From an uncultured Lachnospiraceae bacterium (GTDB lineage Bacteria > Bacillota > Clostridia > Lachnospirales > Lachnospiraceae): a stretch of 64,000 bases of DNA. The notes below the pieces were generated by a model. It worked only from the letters and a program-made list of their open reading frames with translations. It made no database searches and was not told the origin of the DNA. The translations under genes were made by a program, and so were the position numbers. The stretch is from NCBI GenBank assembly GCA_947625775.1, contig CANQPM010000001.1, positions 62,001 to 126,000 on the forward strand, written 5' to 3'. Below, in pieces: positions 18,203 through 27,683 of the stretch (position 1 is the first letter of the stretch; each line of letters opens with the position of its first letter).

Positions 18203-19471
18203 TCATATCCACCTAATCTTAATCCCCTTTCGCTTATCAAAAATATAAATATCCATAACACTCCATGCCAATATTTCCCATGGCGGCAAAAGAGTATAAA
18301 ATGCTCCAAAAAATGAAAAAAACATAAAAAACGTCATAAAAATACACACTGTTACTCTAAGCTGCCTTGACTTCATTACAGCCCTATTATATATTAGTGT
18401 AAATACAACCCCAATTAATATCAAAAATACCACAAGACACATTAAGTCTAATATTTTTCCCTTAGAAGATATAAAAAAATTTCCAAACGTATCTACTACA
18501 TTGCCATATTCTCCATTATTCCCTACTGGACAATATTGCAATCCTTTTCCAGAATAAAATAAACGTACTCCGAAAAAACCATATAAAAATGCGTTTGGCA
18601 CTGTAAAAATAATTACCCATATTTTTCGCAAAATACTAATATCTGTTAATATTCCAGCTGTAAAAATACGATTATCATATATCAATGAACCTGCCATATA
18701 ATTCCAAAGGTGGTTAATATAATAGTCATTAGATACTTTTGAAATTGTACCTCTCAGAAAAAATGATATTACATAATTTAATACAAATGCGCTTATTGCG
18801 ACCGCCGAAACAATTACCACTCCTTTCTTAACATATTTTCTGTCCTCAAGAGCTACAAAGAAAAATATTAAAACAAAAAGCCCTATAATATGATATTTTA
18901 CAAAAGTAAGGAATACTAACCCTACAAACAAAACCGTTGCCAGCAAATATACAATCCTATCCTTATTTTTAAGCCAATACAAAAACAATACAGGAATAAT
19001 AGGATATGCTGTCAGCAGTAAATGCCCCAGAGATCCATGAATCATATAACCTTCAAATGCAGATGTTGGTATATATGTGATTCCATGCCTTAAGACAACC
19101 ATAAGAAACCGAAATCCTGCTACTATTTCAACAAATAACACATATTTCAACATATCACCAATTCTATACCTTGAAAATTTCTTGCTTTTTATAAGCTGAG
19201 TCATGTCTGTATTTTTAGGAACCTTAACCCCTACAATAGCATTGGCTAATATATATCCAATAAATATGCAGAAAAAACAGCCTCCAATCATATAAAGCAC
19301 CTGATCCGATATTGAGAAAAACCCCCTATTTACCATAATCAGATTATTTATCGGAACAATTACCATATAAGGCGCCATAAAAACAGAAACCGTATTAATT
19401 ATGTTATGGCTTATATAATAACTAATCAAAATCATAGTCGCACATACCGCGGCAAAAATAATACTTGACAT
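18203..19471 (-). CDS. Wzy-type repeat-unit polymerase
   Basis: A 422-residue integral membrane protein with about ten to twelve hydrophobic helices and a large central extracytoplasmic loop (roughly residues 265-340, including NHLWNYMAGSLIYDNR). The loop arrangement and size fit oligosaccharide repeat-unit polymerases. Sequence similarity across this family is low, so the call rests on topology and on its place between glycosyltransferase and flippase genes. It is A+T-rich. The upstream glycosyltransferase stop is nine bases away, so the genes are cotranscribed. Confidence 0.75.
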   Translation of the reverse strand: MSSIIFAAVCATMILISYYISHNIINTVSVFMAPYMVIVPINNLIMVNRGFFSISDQVLYMIGGCFFCIFIGYILANAIVGVKVPKNTDMTQLIKSKKFSRYRIGDMLKYVLFVEIVAGFRFLMVVLRHGITYIPTSAFEGYMIHGSLGHLLLTAYPIIPVLFLYWLKNKDRIVYLLATVLFVGLVFLTFVKYHIIGLFVLIFFFVALEDRKYVKKGVVIVSAVAISAFVLNYVISFFLRGTISKVSNDYYINHLWNYMAGSLIYDNRIFTAGILTDISILRKIWVIIFTVPNAFLYGFFGVRLFYSGKGLQYCPVGNNGEYGNVVDTFGNFFISSKGKILDLMCLVVFLILIGVVFTLIYNRAVMKSRQLRVTVCIFMTFFMFFSFFGAFYTLLPPWEILAWSVMDIYIFDKRKGIKIRWI

Positions 19472-19479
19472 AATATCCT

Positions 19480-20523
19480 CTATTTTTTAATCTGCATGTC
19501 CATAAAAATATGCCTTAACTGCATTCCGTTGCTAATTTCTTCTTTTATTCTTTCAATATTCGTTATCATTTTTCTGTATTTTTTATCATTTAATGTTTTA
19601 AATACTTCTGGCAGCTCCTCCAAGCTATCCACGCAAATTCCAATCCCATTCTCCTCTACAAATCCTGCCAATGCAGACTGTTTCCATACTATCAATGGCA
19701 CTCCTGCTGCAATGTACAGCGACAGTTTATGCGGATTGTTATACCTGAGGTAATTCCCATTTGCCCCTCCGCATGTTTCAACTGTGTCCCCGTCCCATAC
19801 CAATCCAAACTGCCCGTCAAGTTGCAGTATCAATTCCTCTGGCGAAAATTTTCCACGATACCGAACATTCTCAGAATCCTGTCCAGCATAGTTCGCTCCA
19901 TATAAATCAAACACCACGCCACCAACAGATGAAAGCTCATAAACATATCCGCATTTGTCCTTGGAAAGATTGCCGGCAACCATAACGACCGGCATGTCGC
20001 AATATTCCCTCAGACATATCTCCCCATAGTACAGATAGTCAAACAGCCCTAATATGTAATAAGAATATGCCGGCAGTATATTTTCACATACATCCCGCAT
20101 TTTTTCATTATGGTATATAAGACTGCAGCTGCGCATCATATACAACTCATTCTTCAGCTTAACAGTTCTGTCCATATCCTCAGATATTTCATCGCAAAGC
20201 CCCAAAAGATCATGAATTAAAACTGATACATCATATTTCTTTATTTTCCTGCCAACGCGAAGCACCCCAAACAATATCCTGTTCAGCAGCATTGGCCGAT
20301 ACGGATACTGAATCAGTATATTGTCGCCATTGCCCGCACTGCATATTGCCCTAAAACATCCCTGCATGAGCTCCAGGGCAATCACCAGCCGCGCTTTCCC
20401 ATTATCAAAAAGTCTTATATGTCTATAGCCGCTATTGACGGCAATCTTTAATGCATCCCTGCGCGCCTTGCTTCCCGCATTATATTTTTGTTTTCCTGCG
20501 CTTTCAAATAAAACAATGTTCAT
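19480..20523 (-). CDS. Gtf3-like glycosyltransferase
   Basis: A 347-residue protein resembling glucosyltransferase 3 / galactofuranosyltransferase-type enzymes. Motifs include SKARRDALKIA near the N-terminus, DVSVLIHDLLGLC, and the donor-site block GLVWDGD...NGNYLRYNNPHKLSLYIAAGVPLIVW characteristic of Gtf3-like proteins. These transfer a hexose or galactofuranose to a lipid- or protein-bound acceptor. Its base composition is more balanced than that of the surrounding glycosyltransferase genes. It lies between the polymerase and a GT4 gene in the same operon. Confidence 0.8.
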   Translation of the reverse strand: MNIVLFESAGKQKYNAGSKARRDALKIAVNSGYRHIRLFDNGKARLVIALELMQGCFRAICSAGNGDNILIQYPYRPMLLNRILFGVLRVGRKIKKYDVSVLIHDLLGLCDEISEDMDRTVKLKNELYMMRSCSLIYHNEKMRDVCENILPAYSYYILGLFDYLYYGEICLREYCDMPVVMVAGNLSKDKCGYVYELSSVGGVVFDLYGANYAGQDSENVRYRGKFSPEELILQLDGQFGLVWDGDTVETCGGANGNYLRYNNPHKLSLYIAAGVPLIVWKQSALAGFVEENGIGICVDSLEELPEVFKTLNDKKYRKMITNIERIKEEISNGMQLRHIFMDMQIKK

Positions 20524-20540
20524 TTATGTGTTCCCTTTTT

Positions 20541-21659
20541 TCATTTTGATGCAATCCGCCGTATCAGCTCAATTTCTTTTGCACTGGTGTTTTTGTTATA
20601 ATACTTTTCATTTTTCTTATACGGTAGTCCTTTTTCTAACTTAGCGCATATTCCTTCCAAATCTACAGAAAGATCATCATTTTTAATCATTGCCACATTC
20701 TCAAAATCATCAAATATCTCATGGCATACAGGGATGTCTGATGTAATAACAGGCATACCAATACTTGCCATCTCACATGCCATTATCCCTTGTGCATCAG
20801 TTCTTGTCGGCATTAATGCACACCTTGCTGTCTGAAGGATTTCAACAATCTGAGTATGATCCATTGTAGTATCTATCCATGCAAGGTTGTCAGCTTTTGC
20901 ATAATGTTCAAAAAAATGCGCTTTCCCTATAACAAGAAAAGACATATCTGGATTTTTTTTGGCTAATTCATTTATGAAATCTATACAATATTTCGATCCA
21001 TCCATATAATTACGAATTGTTACAAAATCACATTTTTTGACACAATTCTTATCATAGATGGCTTTCTCAAATACTTCACCAATGCAGTTATATGTAATAC
21101 TGCAGATATTTTCCATTCTTTCATATGGAATCTTTACAAAATCAAGAAACTGTTCCAGCATCCATTTGCTGACAAAAATAAAATATGTTTTTCCCAGTAT
21201 TCCTGTTAAATACTTTCTCCATAACCAAAGCTTGAATATATCATAAATTCCCCGTATAATGCGCTTGTCAAGCCTTTCCGCCATATATGTATATGGCTTT
21301 GGATATACTTTATTAACACGTAGTACCTCATGACCATGAAAAAAAAATATAATCTTTCCGAAACGCTTCTCATATTTATGCAAAAAATGATAATGATTAC
21401 GAATATTTGCTGCATGGCAAATCAGAATATCATACTGTATTCTATTTTTTATATATGTGTCAAGCGTTATTACAGGAATATTATCAATAACGTAGTCAAT
21501 CCCTGTCTTGAAATTCAACACCGTGACATTTATTCCGTTTTGTATATACTGCTTATTTCTTACATGAACATACATAAGAGAAACATTACCATCAGGACTA
21601 GGATAGTCTGCCACAGCAACTAAGGCATTTATGGGATTCTTCAAAGCTTCACACCTCAT
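20541..21659 (-). CDS. GT4-type glycosyltransferase
   Basis: A 372-residue GT-B enzyme. The N-terminal part has HVRNKQYIQNGINVTVLNF and IIFFFHGHEVL; the C-terminal donor domain has MSFLVIGKAHFFEHY and ALMPTRTDAQGIMACEMASIGMPVITSD, the classical E-x7-E region of group 1 glycosyltransferases. It should extend the repeat unit in the cytoplasm. The ATG at 21659 has no clear ribosome binding site; a TTG five codons later has GAGG at nine bases and may be the real start. A+T-rich, as are its neighbours on both sides. Confidence 0.85.
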   Translation of the reverse strand: MRCEALKNPINALVAVADYPSPDGNVSLMYVHVRNKQYIQNGINVTVLNFKTGIDYVIDNIPVITLDTYIKNRIQYDILICHAANIRNHYHFLHKYEKRFGKIIFFFHGHEVLRVNKVYPKPYTYMAERLDKRIIRGIYDIFKLWLWRKYLTGILGKTYFIFVSKWMLEQFLDFVKIPYERMENICSITYNCIGEVFEKAIYDKNCVKKCDFVTIRNYMDGSKYCIDFINELAKKNPDMSFLVIGKAHFFEHYAKADNLAWIDTTMDHTQIVEILQTARCALMPTRTDAQGIMACEMASIGMPVITSDIPVCHEIFDDFENVAMIKNDDLSVDLEGICAKLEKGLPYKKNEKYYNKNTSAKEIELIRRIASK

Positions 21660-21698
21660 ATCAATTTTTTATATTATTTTATGAGCAATATTTATAAT

Positions 21699-22583
21699 TT
21701 AAATTTTTATCCACTCTGGCGGAACTATGTCACTTTTTGTCCCATCCGCAAACCAATTCCTAGGTGCAATAACAATTTTATCAGGATTATCTATCAACCA
21801 TGCACCCCACCAGTAAAAGGTACTATTACTGATAATCGCATGGCAGCAGCTTGACATAACAAACAATTCTTCTAAATCGTCCAATTGTTTTTCATTCTCA
21901 CGATATCTTACTGTATATGGTTTAAAATTCATATTTGTCTTAACCCACTCTATATCATTTGAAAAAACATAAAATACTGGATCTGCAACTTTTTTTGAAA
22001 TAATTCCCATCGCAGATCTATACCATTCTTCTGTAAGAACACCGTACCGCTTCCTATTCTTCTTTTTTATATAATCACCACGTCTGATTCCTACAAATAC
22101 AAGGGATTCTTTAGCATTATTTTGCATTTCTTCCATTACTGCTGTGCTTATACCAGTACGTGGATAAAATTCCTTCTTAATCACATTTTTCATATTTTCA
22201 ACATACTGATATGATTGCCAGTACCCATCATAATACTTATACTGCATGGCTTCTTCAAATTCTCTGTGTCTTCTTTTCTGTAAGTAATAATTTTTATTAA
22301 ACAGTGTTTCAAGTATTATAAAAAATTTATAAATTATGTTCGGAGAGGTTCTTATATGCCTAAATATGCAAATCTTACTAATCTCACTTTCTTCAGCAGC
22401 TTCTAATGAAACATTCAATCTGAATATAATCGGTCTTCTAAAGTTGGCATCTCTTCCCTTGTTACCATATGCAGACAAATCAAGATAGACTTTTTCTGCA
22501 TCACACTTCATTTCAAGGTATTTTGCAAAAACATATTGAAATAATTGATTCCCTATTCCGCCCTTGAGCTTTACGATTTTCAT
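21699..22583 (-). CDS. alpha-1,2-fucosyltransferase (GT11)
   Basis: A 294-residue GT11 enzyme. The start KLKGGIGNQLFQYVFAKYLE, the GDP-fucose-binding GIRRGDYI and the C-terminal NSTFYWWGAWL motif are diagnostic for alpha-1,2-fucosyl/L-galactosyl transferases such as E. coli WbsJ-type enzymes. It implies that the polysaccharide carries terminal or branch fucose, although GDP-fucose synthesis genes are not in this window. It is strongly A+T-rich, and a sharp rise in G+C follows on the wecB side, marking a likely exchange boundary near 22.6-22.7 kb. Confidence 0.92.
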   Translation of the reverse strand: MKIVKLKGGIGNQLFQYVFAKYLEMKCDAEKVYLDLSAYGNKGRDANFRRPIIFRLNVSLEAAEESEISKICIFRHIRTSPNIIYKFFIILETLFNKNYYLQKRRHREFEEAMQYKYYDGYWQSYQYVENMKNVIKKEFYPRTGISTAVMEEMQNNAKESLVFVGIRRGDYIKKKNRKRYGVLTEEWYRSAMGIISKKVADPVFYVFSNDIEWVKTNMNFKPYTVRYRENEKQLDDLEELFVMSSCCHAIISNSTFYWWGAWLIDNPDKIVIAPRNWFADGTKSDIVPPEWIKI

Positions 22584-22739
22584 ATCATTTTACCAAATGC
22601 CTTTTATAATTTCTGGAACTATTTCTGCCTTCTTTTCAATAAACATATTTTTAATATCTTTTCCTTTATGTTTTTGCTGACCGTCTTATACTGATATCAG
22701 ACATCACTCACATACGCTAAGGAAACAATTATTTATTTT
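22584..22739. other. A+T-rich spacer at composition boundary
   Basis: No gene is visible in this 156-base gap. It separates A+T-rich glycosyltransferase genes from the more G+C-rich wecB and upstream operon genes, and it is the longest gap inside the polysaccharide operon apart from the pseudogene stretch. Confidence 0.5.
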
Positions 22740-23846
22740 TTAGTATATTTCTCTACACAACACATCTGCTATCTTCTCGCAGGCATGCCCGTCCCCGTAA
22801 GGATTGCTGGCACACGTCATTTTTTCATACGCCTCCCTGTCCGTCAGCAGACAGCTGAACTCCCTGTATATCGTCTCCTCGTCTGTCCCCACAAGCCTCA
22901 GCGTCCCCGCCTCTATCCCCTCCGACCTCTCAGTCGTGTCACGCATCACGAGCACGGGCTTTCCTAGGCTCGGTGCCTCCTCCTGTATCCCTCCTGAATC
23001 TGTAAGTATCATATAGCTGTGTGCCATAAAATTGTGGAAATCAAGCACGTCCAGCGGCTCTATCATATGCAGCCGACCGCTTCCTCCCAGAATCTCATCA
23101 GCCGTCTCCCTCACGGCAGGGTTCATATGTATCGGATAAACCGCCTTGATGTCAGGGTGTTCGTCCATTACACGGCGTATGGCGCGGAACATATGCCTCA
23201 TAGGCTCGCCGAGGCTTTCCCTGCGGTGTGCAGTTATCAGTATCAGCCGACTGTCCGATGCCCATTCAAGCTCCGGATGTGTGTATCCTGCCCTGACTGT
23301 GGTTTTGAGCGCATCTATCGCCGTATTGCCTGTGACATAGACCGTGCTCTCATCCTTCCCCTCCCGTATCAGGTTCTTCTTGGAGAGCTCCGTCGGGGCA
23401 AAATTATATCGGCTTATTATAGACACCGCCTGTCGGTTAAATTCTTCCGGATAAGGGGAATATATATCATAGGTCCGCAGCCCCGCCTCGACATGCCCTA
23501 CAGGTATCTGCAGGTAGAAGCAGGCTAGCGCCGCCGCAAACGTCGTTGACGTATCGCCGTGCACGAGCACCACATCAGGCTCTGCCTCCTCAAGCACGTT
23601 TTTGATGCGGGACAGTATGCCGCCCGTGATGTCAAAGAGTGTCTGCCTTTCCCGCATTATCGAAAGGTCATAGTCCGGTACCACTGAAAATACGTCCAGC
23701 ACGCTGTCCAGCATCTCACGGTGCTGCCCTGTGACGCACACTATGGTCTTTATCCCGCTGCGCCGTTTGAGCTCGTTCACCAGCGGGCACATCTTTATCG
23801 CTTCCGGGCGTGTCCCAAAAACGAGAAGAACTGTTTTTTCTCTCAC
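22740..23846 (-). CDS. wecB: UDP-N-acetylglucosamine 2-epimerase (non-hydrolysing)
   Basis: Interconverts UDP-GlcNAc and UDP-ManNAc, supplying ManNAc-type sugars. The 368-residue protein has FGTRPEAIKMCPLV at the start, the GHVEAGLRTYD and PEEFNRQ active-site blocks, the conserved ITAHRRESLGEP and the C-terminal DSGGIQEEAPSLGKPVLVMRDTTER, all typical of bacterial WecB/MnaA. Its G+C content matches the upstream half of the operon rather than the glycosyltransferases downstream. No ManNAc dehydrogenase follows, so the product is probably UDP-ManNAc itself or feeds enzymes encoded elsewhere. Confidence 0.95.
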   Translation of the reverse strand: MREKTVLLVFGTRPEAIKMCPLVNELKRRSGIKTIVCVTGQHREMLDSVLDVFSVVPDYDLSIMRERQTLFDITGGILSRIKNVLEEAEPDVVLVHGDTSTTFAAALACFYLQIPVGHVEAGLRTYDIYSPYPEEFNRQAVSIISRYNFAPTELSKKNLIREGKDESTVYVTGNTAIDALKTTVRAGYTHPELEWASDSRLILITAHRRESLGEPMRHMFRAIRRVMDEHPDIKAVYPIHMNPAVRETADEILGGSGRLHMIEPLDVLDFHNFMAHSYMILTDSGGIQEEAPSLGKPVLVMRDTTERSEGIEAGTLRLVGTDEETIYREFSCLLTDREAYEKMTCASNPYGDGHACEKIADVLCREIY

Positions 23847-23893
23847 CCTTCCAAAGCCTCCTATACATAAAATAATGCAGCTTGCTTATTCCT

Positions 23894-24712
23894 TTACCGT
23901 CCTGTAAACGCAGACTGTAGTATTTTTTGAAATAGCAGATATCCACATTTCCTATATGGCAGTCTCTCTATATTTCTGTACACATACCACTGCCATTTGA
24001 CAAGCTCGCTCTTTTTATAGGAGATAGAGTCATTCCTTATCCTGTGATATCCCAGCACTTCATCAAGCCCGTATGCGTTCTGCGCCAGTTTTATCACCTT
24101 AAGCCACAGCGCGAAATCATTCCTCTTGCGTATATCCGCGCCATGTACCCTTCCAAGCTTTTCAGCATTGTAGACCACTGTTGAGTTTCCAAAACATTCA
24201 CGCAGCACAAGCTCATAATCATACTTCGCATGACAGTGCACTACCTTATCCAGAATACTACCTTGCTCATCCACTTTTCCATAAGCAGTGCAGCTGAACA
24301 GATAATCGTTACTCTCCATAAACCTTATCTGTCTGTCCAGCTTTTCCGGCTTCCACAAGTCATCACTGTCCAGAAAAGCAAGATAATAGCCTCCAGACAG
24401 GTCTGCCGCCTTATTCCTCGCAACGGCAGCCCCGGAGTTTTTATCCAGCCTGTGCACTTTTATTCTTTTATCCTTGTCCGCATATAACTGAGCGATACGG
24501 TATGTACCATCCGTGGAACAGTCGTCCACTATTACCAGCTCCCAGTTCTTGTATGTCTGCCCGAGCACGGAATCTATCGACTTTCCTATATAATCCGCAC
24601 AGTTGTATGCAGGCATTACCACAGACACTAATCTTTCTGCCTTTCCCATCGCCATTCCACTTCCGACTGTGGTACCAAATTCATATAATACCACCGACTT
24701 TTCCTCAGTCAT
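23894..24712 (-). CDS. GT2-family glycosyltransferase
   Basis: A GT-A enzyme with VSVVMPAYNCADYIGKSIDS, ELVIVDDCSTDGT (UDP-sugar aspartates) and YLAFLDSDDLWKPEKL (DxD metal site). It is a family 2 inverting transferase adding a sugar to the repeat unit. The start is uncertain: the frame opens at 24766. I give 24712 (MTEEKSVV), while ATGs at 24655 or 24649 would begin within a few residues of the conserved core and have a weak GGAAG site. The C-terminal region NDSISYKKSELVKWQWYVYR is typical of Firmicute capsule GT2 proteins. Confidence 0.85.
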   Translation of the reverse strand: MTEEKSVVLYEFGTTVGSGMAMGKAERLVSVVMPAYNCADYIGKSIDSVLGQTYKNWELVIVDDCSTDGTYRIAQLYADKDKRIKVHRLDKNSGAAVARNKAADLSGGYYLAFLDSDDLWKPEKLDRQIRFMESNDYLFSCTAYGKVDEQGSILDKVVHCHAKYDYELVLRECFGNSTVVYNAEKLGRVHGADIRKRNDFALWLKVIKLAQNAYGLDEVLGYHRIRNDSISYKKSELVKWQWYVYRNIERLPYRKCGYLLFQKILQSAFTGR

Positions 24713-24778
24713 CCAACGTTTAAGATAAACCTTTATAAATATCACCAAATTAAGGTACAACAGCAATTCTTAAATTCA

Positions 24779-26113
24779 TCAAAACCCTTCCGTACTCTCC
24801 CTCATAAATATCACCTTCACCGTCAGCAGAATAAGCTGCAGATCCAGCAAAAGCGACTGCCTTTCAATATACATCAAATCCATTTTCAGCTTGTCCTCGG
24901 CGCTGGTGTTGTATTTGCCGTATATCTGCGCATAGCCTGTCAGTCCGCCGCGCACACGCAGCCGATAGGAAAATTCGGGAAGCTTTGACGTGTATTTTTT
25001 TACATGCTCTATACGCTCCGGGCGCGGTCCCACTATGGACATATCGCCCTTTAGTATGTTGAGAAGCTGCGGTGTCTCGTCGATACGCACAGCCCTGATA
25101 ATCCTCCCTATTTTCGTAATACGGCTGTCCCTTTGGACTGCGGGCATATAGCCCTGTTTTTCCGCATCCACAATCATGCTTCGGAATTTCAGCATATAAA
25201 ATTCCCTGCCGTTCAGCGTGACGCGTCTCTGCCGATAGAATACGGGACCGCCGTCCTCCAGCTTTATGCAGACCGCAACAAGAAGCATGAGCGGCGAAAA
25301 TATGAACAGCATAAGCAAAGACACTGCTATGTCAAGAAGCCTTTTGCCCCTATATCCGCTTCGTCTTGCGGGCAGCATAAGCAGCGGTGTATCGGTAATG
25401 CTGCTGTACTCATAATTCATCAATAGAATATCCTCAAGCTTCGGCGTGACATACACGCTTTTGCCCTTTTCCGCGCATACGGCAAGCAGCCTTGCCCGCA
25501 GCTTTTGTGAGACATGGCAGAGCACCACCGCGTCATAATCGGCAATTTTTTTGACAAGCTCCGAGCCCTCCTGCGTATCGTTGCAAATCTCCTGTATGTC
25601 AATCAAATCTGAATGTTTCTTTTTCAGCTTATTCATAAGCTGCTCCGCGGAAGTCTCAATATGCTCCTCCCGAAGCTTCATCCTTGCCCCATATATAAAG
25701 ATTGCCGACTGCGGAGGTATATATTTCGCAAGGCTGGATTTGTTTATTTTTATCAAAAAATAGGTTACCGCAAGCTGTATTGCCGCCGCAACAAGCAGGG
25801 GGAGCAGATTTGCAAACCGCATATGCGTCAGGTAACATACCATATACATAATAAAATCTGACATCCCGATTGCCAAAAGCTGTGAAAGCATCAGCTCGCC
25901 TATCCTCGCAATATTTATCTTAAAAGCATGATAAAGCTTACCAAACGCGTAATATATCAGTATGTAAAGCGAAGCACATATAAGCATCCCCCGATACCAA
26001 AAGCCCGCAAACGTCTTTTCATTGTAATACAGCGCCCAAACGTAGCAGAATATCATAATATTTCCAAACGGAATAAGCGCCCGCATAAGCCTTAAAAGAA
26101 AATCCTCCCTCAC
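24779..26113 (-). CDS. undecaprenyl-phosphate sugar phosphotransferase (WbaP-type)
   Basis: Initiates repeat-unit synthesis by moving a sugar-1-phosphate onto undecaprenyl phosphate. The N-terminal part has four to five membrane helices and a Rossmann-like domain (PPQSAIFIYGARMKLREE...DYDAVVLCHVSQKLRARLL). The C-terminal catalytic domain has GKRLLDIAVSLLMLFIFSPLM, KFRSMIVDAEK, RIDETPQLLNILKGDMSIVG, PRPE and RVRGGLTGYAQIYGKYNT, the bacterial sugar transferase signature. It has 444 residues, the usual length. It precedes the glycosyltransferases in transcription order, which matches its role as first enzyme. Confidence 0.94.
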   Translation of the reverse strand: MREDFLLRLMRALIPFGNIMIFCYVWALYYNEKTFAGFWYRGMLICASLYILIYYAFGKLYHAFKINIARIGELMLSQLLAIGMSDFIMYMVCYLTHMRFANLLPLLVAAAIQLAVTYFLIKINKSSLAKYIPPQSAIFIYGARMKLREEHIETSAEQLMNKLKKKHSDLIDIQEICNDTQEGSELVKKIADYDAVVLCHVSQKLRARLLAVCAEKGKSVYVTPKLEDILLMNYEYSSITDTPLLMLPARRSGYRGKRLLDIAVSLLMLFIFSPLMLLVAVCIKLEDGGPVFYRQRRVTLNGREFYMLKFRSMIVDAEKQGYMPAVQRDSRITKIGRIIRAVRIDETPQLLNILKGDMSIVGPRPERIEHVKKYTSKLPEFSYRLRVRGGLTGYAQIYGKYNTSAEDKLKMDLMYIERQSLLLDLQLILLTVKVIFMRESTEGF

Positions 26114-26198
26114 ACTGCCTCCATTATTCCACTCCCCATGACCTCAAAACCTCAAGAAAAACGCCGCCCTTGCGTTTTTCCTAAACATTTAAGAAATC

Positions 26199-27683
26199 TT
26201 AGGTGTTGTCTTTTGCTGCCTTAGATTTCCTTAATGTTTTCAGTTCACACATAACCCCGTCTATGCACCACAGCATAAATACTGCAAATGCCAGCGCAAG
26301 CACTGGCGCGCCGATTTTTTTCGCCGCCGTCAGAATGCCTCCCGCCGCTTTGTACTGCGCGGGTACGCCGATTTTATACGCATTTGAAAAAAGCGTGGTC
26401 GTGTAGTATTCCTCTGTCGTCTGCTCAGTGAGATTCGCCCACTCAGATATTGTCTGAGCTACCTCCGCCATCAATCCGTCCGCGTAATCATATTCGTCCT
26501 GGCTGTTTGCCGAATTTGAATTATTAATTGCCGCCAGGCGCGTATATGCCTCATTCAGATCTGTATTAAGCTCGGCTATTTGATTTGACAAATCAAGTTT
26601 TTGCTGCAGCAGGCTGTCATAATAGTCATTTGTCTGAGTAAACTGCTGCATCGTTTCCTGGGTGCTTACAATGACGACAGGATCTTTTTGGTATTTGTCA
26701 ATGACAGACTGTATATTATTAAGCTCTACCTGGCACTCCGAAATATCCATATTGTATTTCTTTATTTTGTACTCATAATATTCCCGCTGTCTGTTTACAT
26801 CCTTTGTGAGAGTGTGGCTTTCTATATAAGAGCTTAAGTTTGCTATATCTACCTCGTTGACCGTGTCAAGCGCCGTGGATATGTCGCTGAAGGAAAGTCC
26901 TGTCGCCGCGGAGCGAAATTCAGGCGCCTGAGCGCCGCGCTCGTTTACATAGTCAAGCATAATACCTATCTGCGCCTTGAGCATATCAAGCGACTCCGCA
27001 TAATCATAGCCCGTGTAGTCTATCAGATTGCCCGTGACCGTGAGCACCCCAGTATTTGCATATGTGTCAAGGAAATAAGTCCTGTAGCTTTCAAGCACGG
27101 CATTCAGTATCTGGACAGCCTCCGCAGATGACATTCCAAACCTGTCGTGCAGATATACGATATACTGTGACGGAAAGTAGGACACATCAAGTATTTTTTC
27201 GTAATTTGAAACATCTTCAAGCGCCATCTCCTTTATCACTGTAATCCGCTCTACTGCGTCCTTTGGGACGACGCCTTCTATCGAAATGTTTTCCCTGATC
27301 TGCTCCGTGGTATATTTTGTAATGCCCAGGAAATTTAACGCTCTCTCTATCACCATCGGGGATTTGATTTTGTTTATGTCAAACGCCGCTCCGTTTGGAT
27401 CAAGCCCCTCCTCTATTCCTTCATATTGAAAGTTGACGACTGCCCGCGCATATGCGTCTTGTCCCCTTATGTGATCCACGGCTATCAGCGTCAGGCCTAT
27501 TATCACCCCTAAACATACTGCCGACAGCATAATATAGCGGTACAGCTTCTTTCTCGCCTTCATGTGGCTTATTACCCCGAGAAGGTCTATCTGCTGCTCG
27601 TCATCATCATTTTCCATATGAAGATATATCTGCGAGGCCTGCGTATCCTCCCTGCTGCTCTTGCCAATATCATCTATATGCAT
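26199..27683 (-). CDS. Wzz/CapA-like chain-length protein without kinase domain
   Basis: A 494-residue membrane protein of the polysaccharide co-polymerase type. One helix is at about residues 43-66 and a second near 455-475. Between them is a long extracytoplasmic region with coiled-coil potential (KKYNMDISECQVELNNIQSV, then QLDLSNQIAELNTDLNEAY). Such proteins set chain length together with Wzy and Wzx. No Walker motifs follow the second helix, and no tyrosine-kinase partner (CpsD/Wze) was found in the operon. Its start overlaps the preceding SH3 gene by 14 bases, indicating translational coupling. Confidence 0.82.
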   Translation of the reverse strand: MHIDDIGKSSREDTQASQIYLHMENDDDEQQIDLLGVISHMKARKKLYRYIMLSAVCLGVIIGLTLIAVDHIRGQDAYARAVVNFQYEGIEEGLDPNGAAFDINKIKSPMVIERALNFLGITKYTTEQIRENISIEGVVPKDAVERITVIKEMALEDVSNYEKILDVSYFPSQYIVYLHDRFGMSSAEAVQILNAVLESYRTYFLDTYANTGVLTVTGNLIDYTGYDYAESLDMLKAQIGIMLDYVNERGAQAPEFRSAATGLSFSDISTALDTVNEVDIANLSSYIESHTLTKDVNRQREYYEYKIKKYNMDISECQVELNNIQSVIDKYQKDPVVIVSTQETMQQFTQTNDYYDSLLQQKLDLSNQIAELNTDLNEAYTRLAAINNSNSANSQDEYDYADGLMAEVAQTISEWANLTEQTTEEYYTTTLFSNAYKIGVPAQYKAAGGILTAAKKIGAPVLALAFAVFMLWCIDGVMCELKTLRKSKAAKDNT

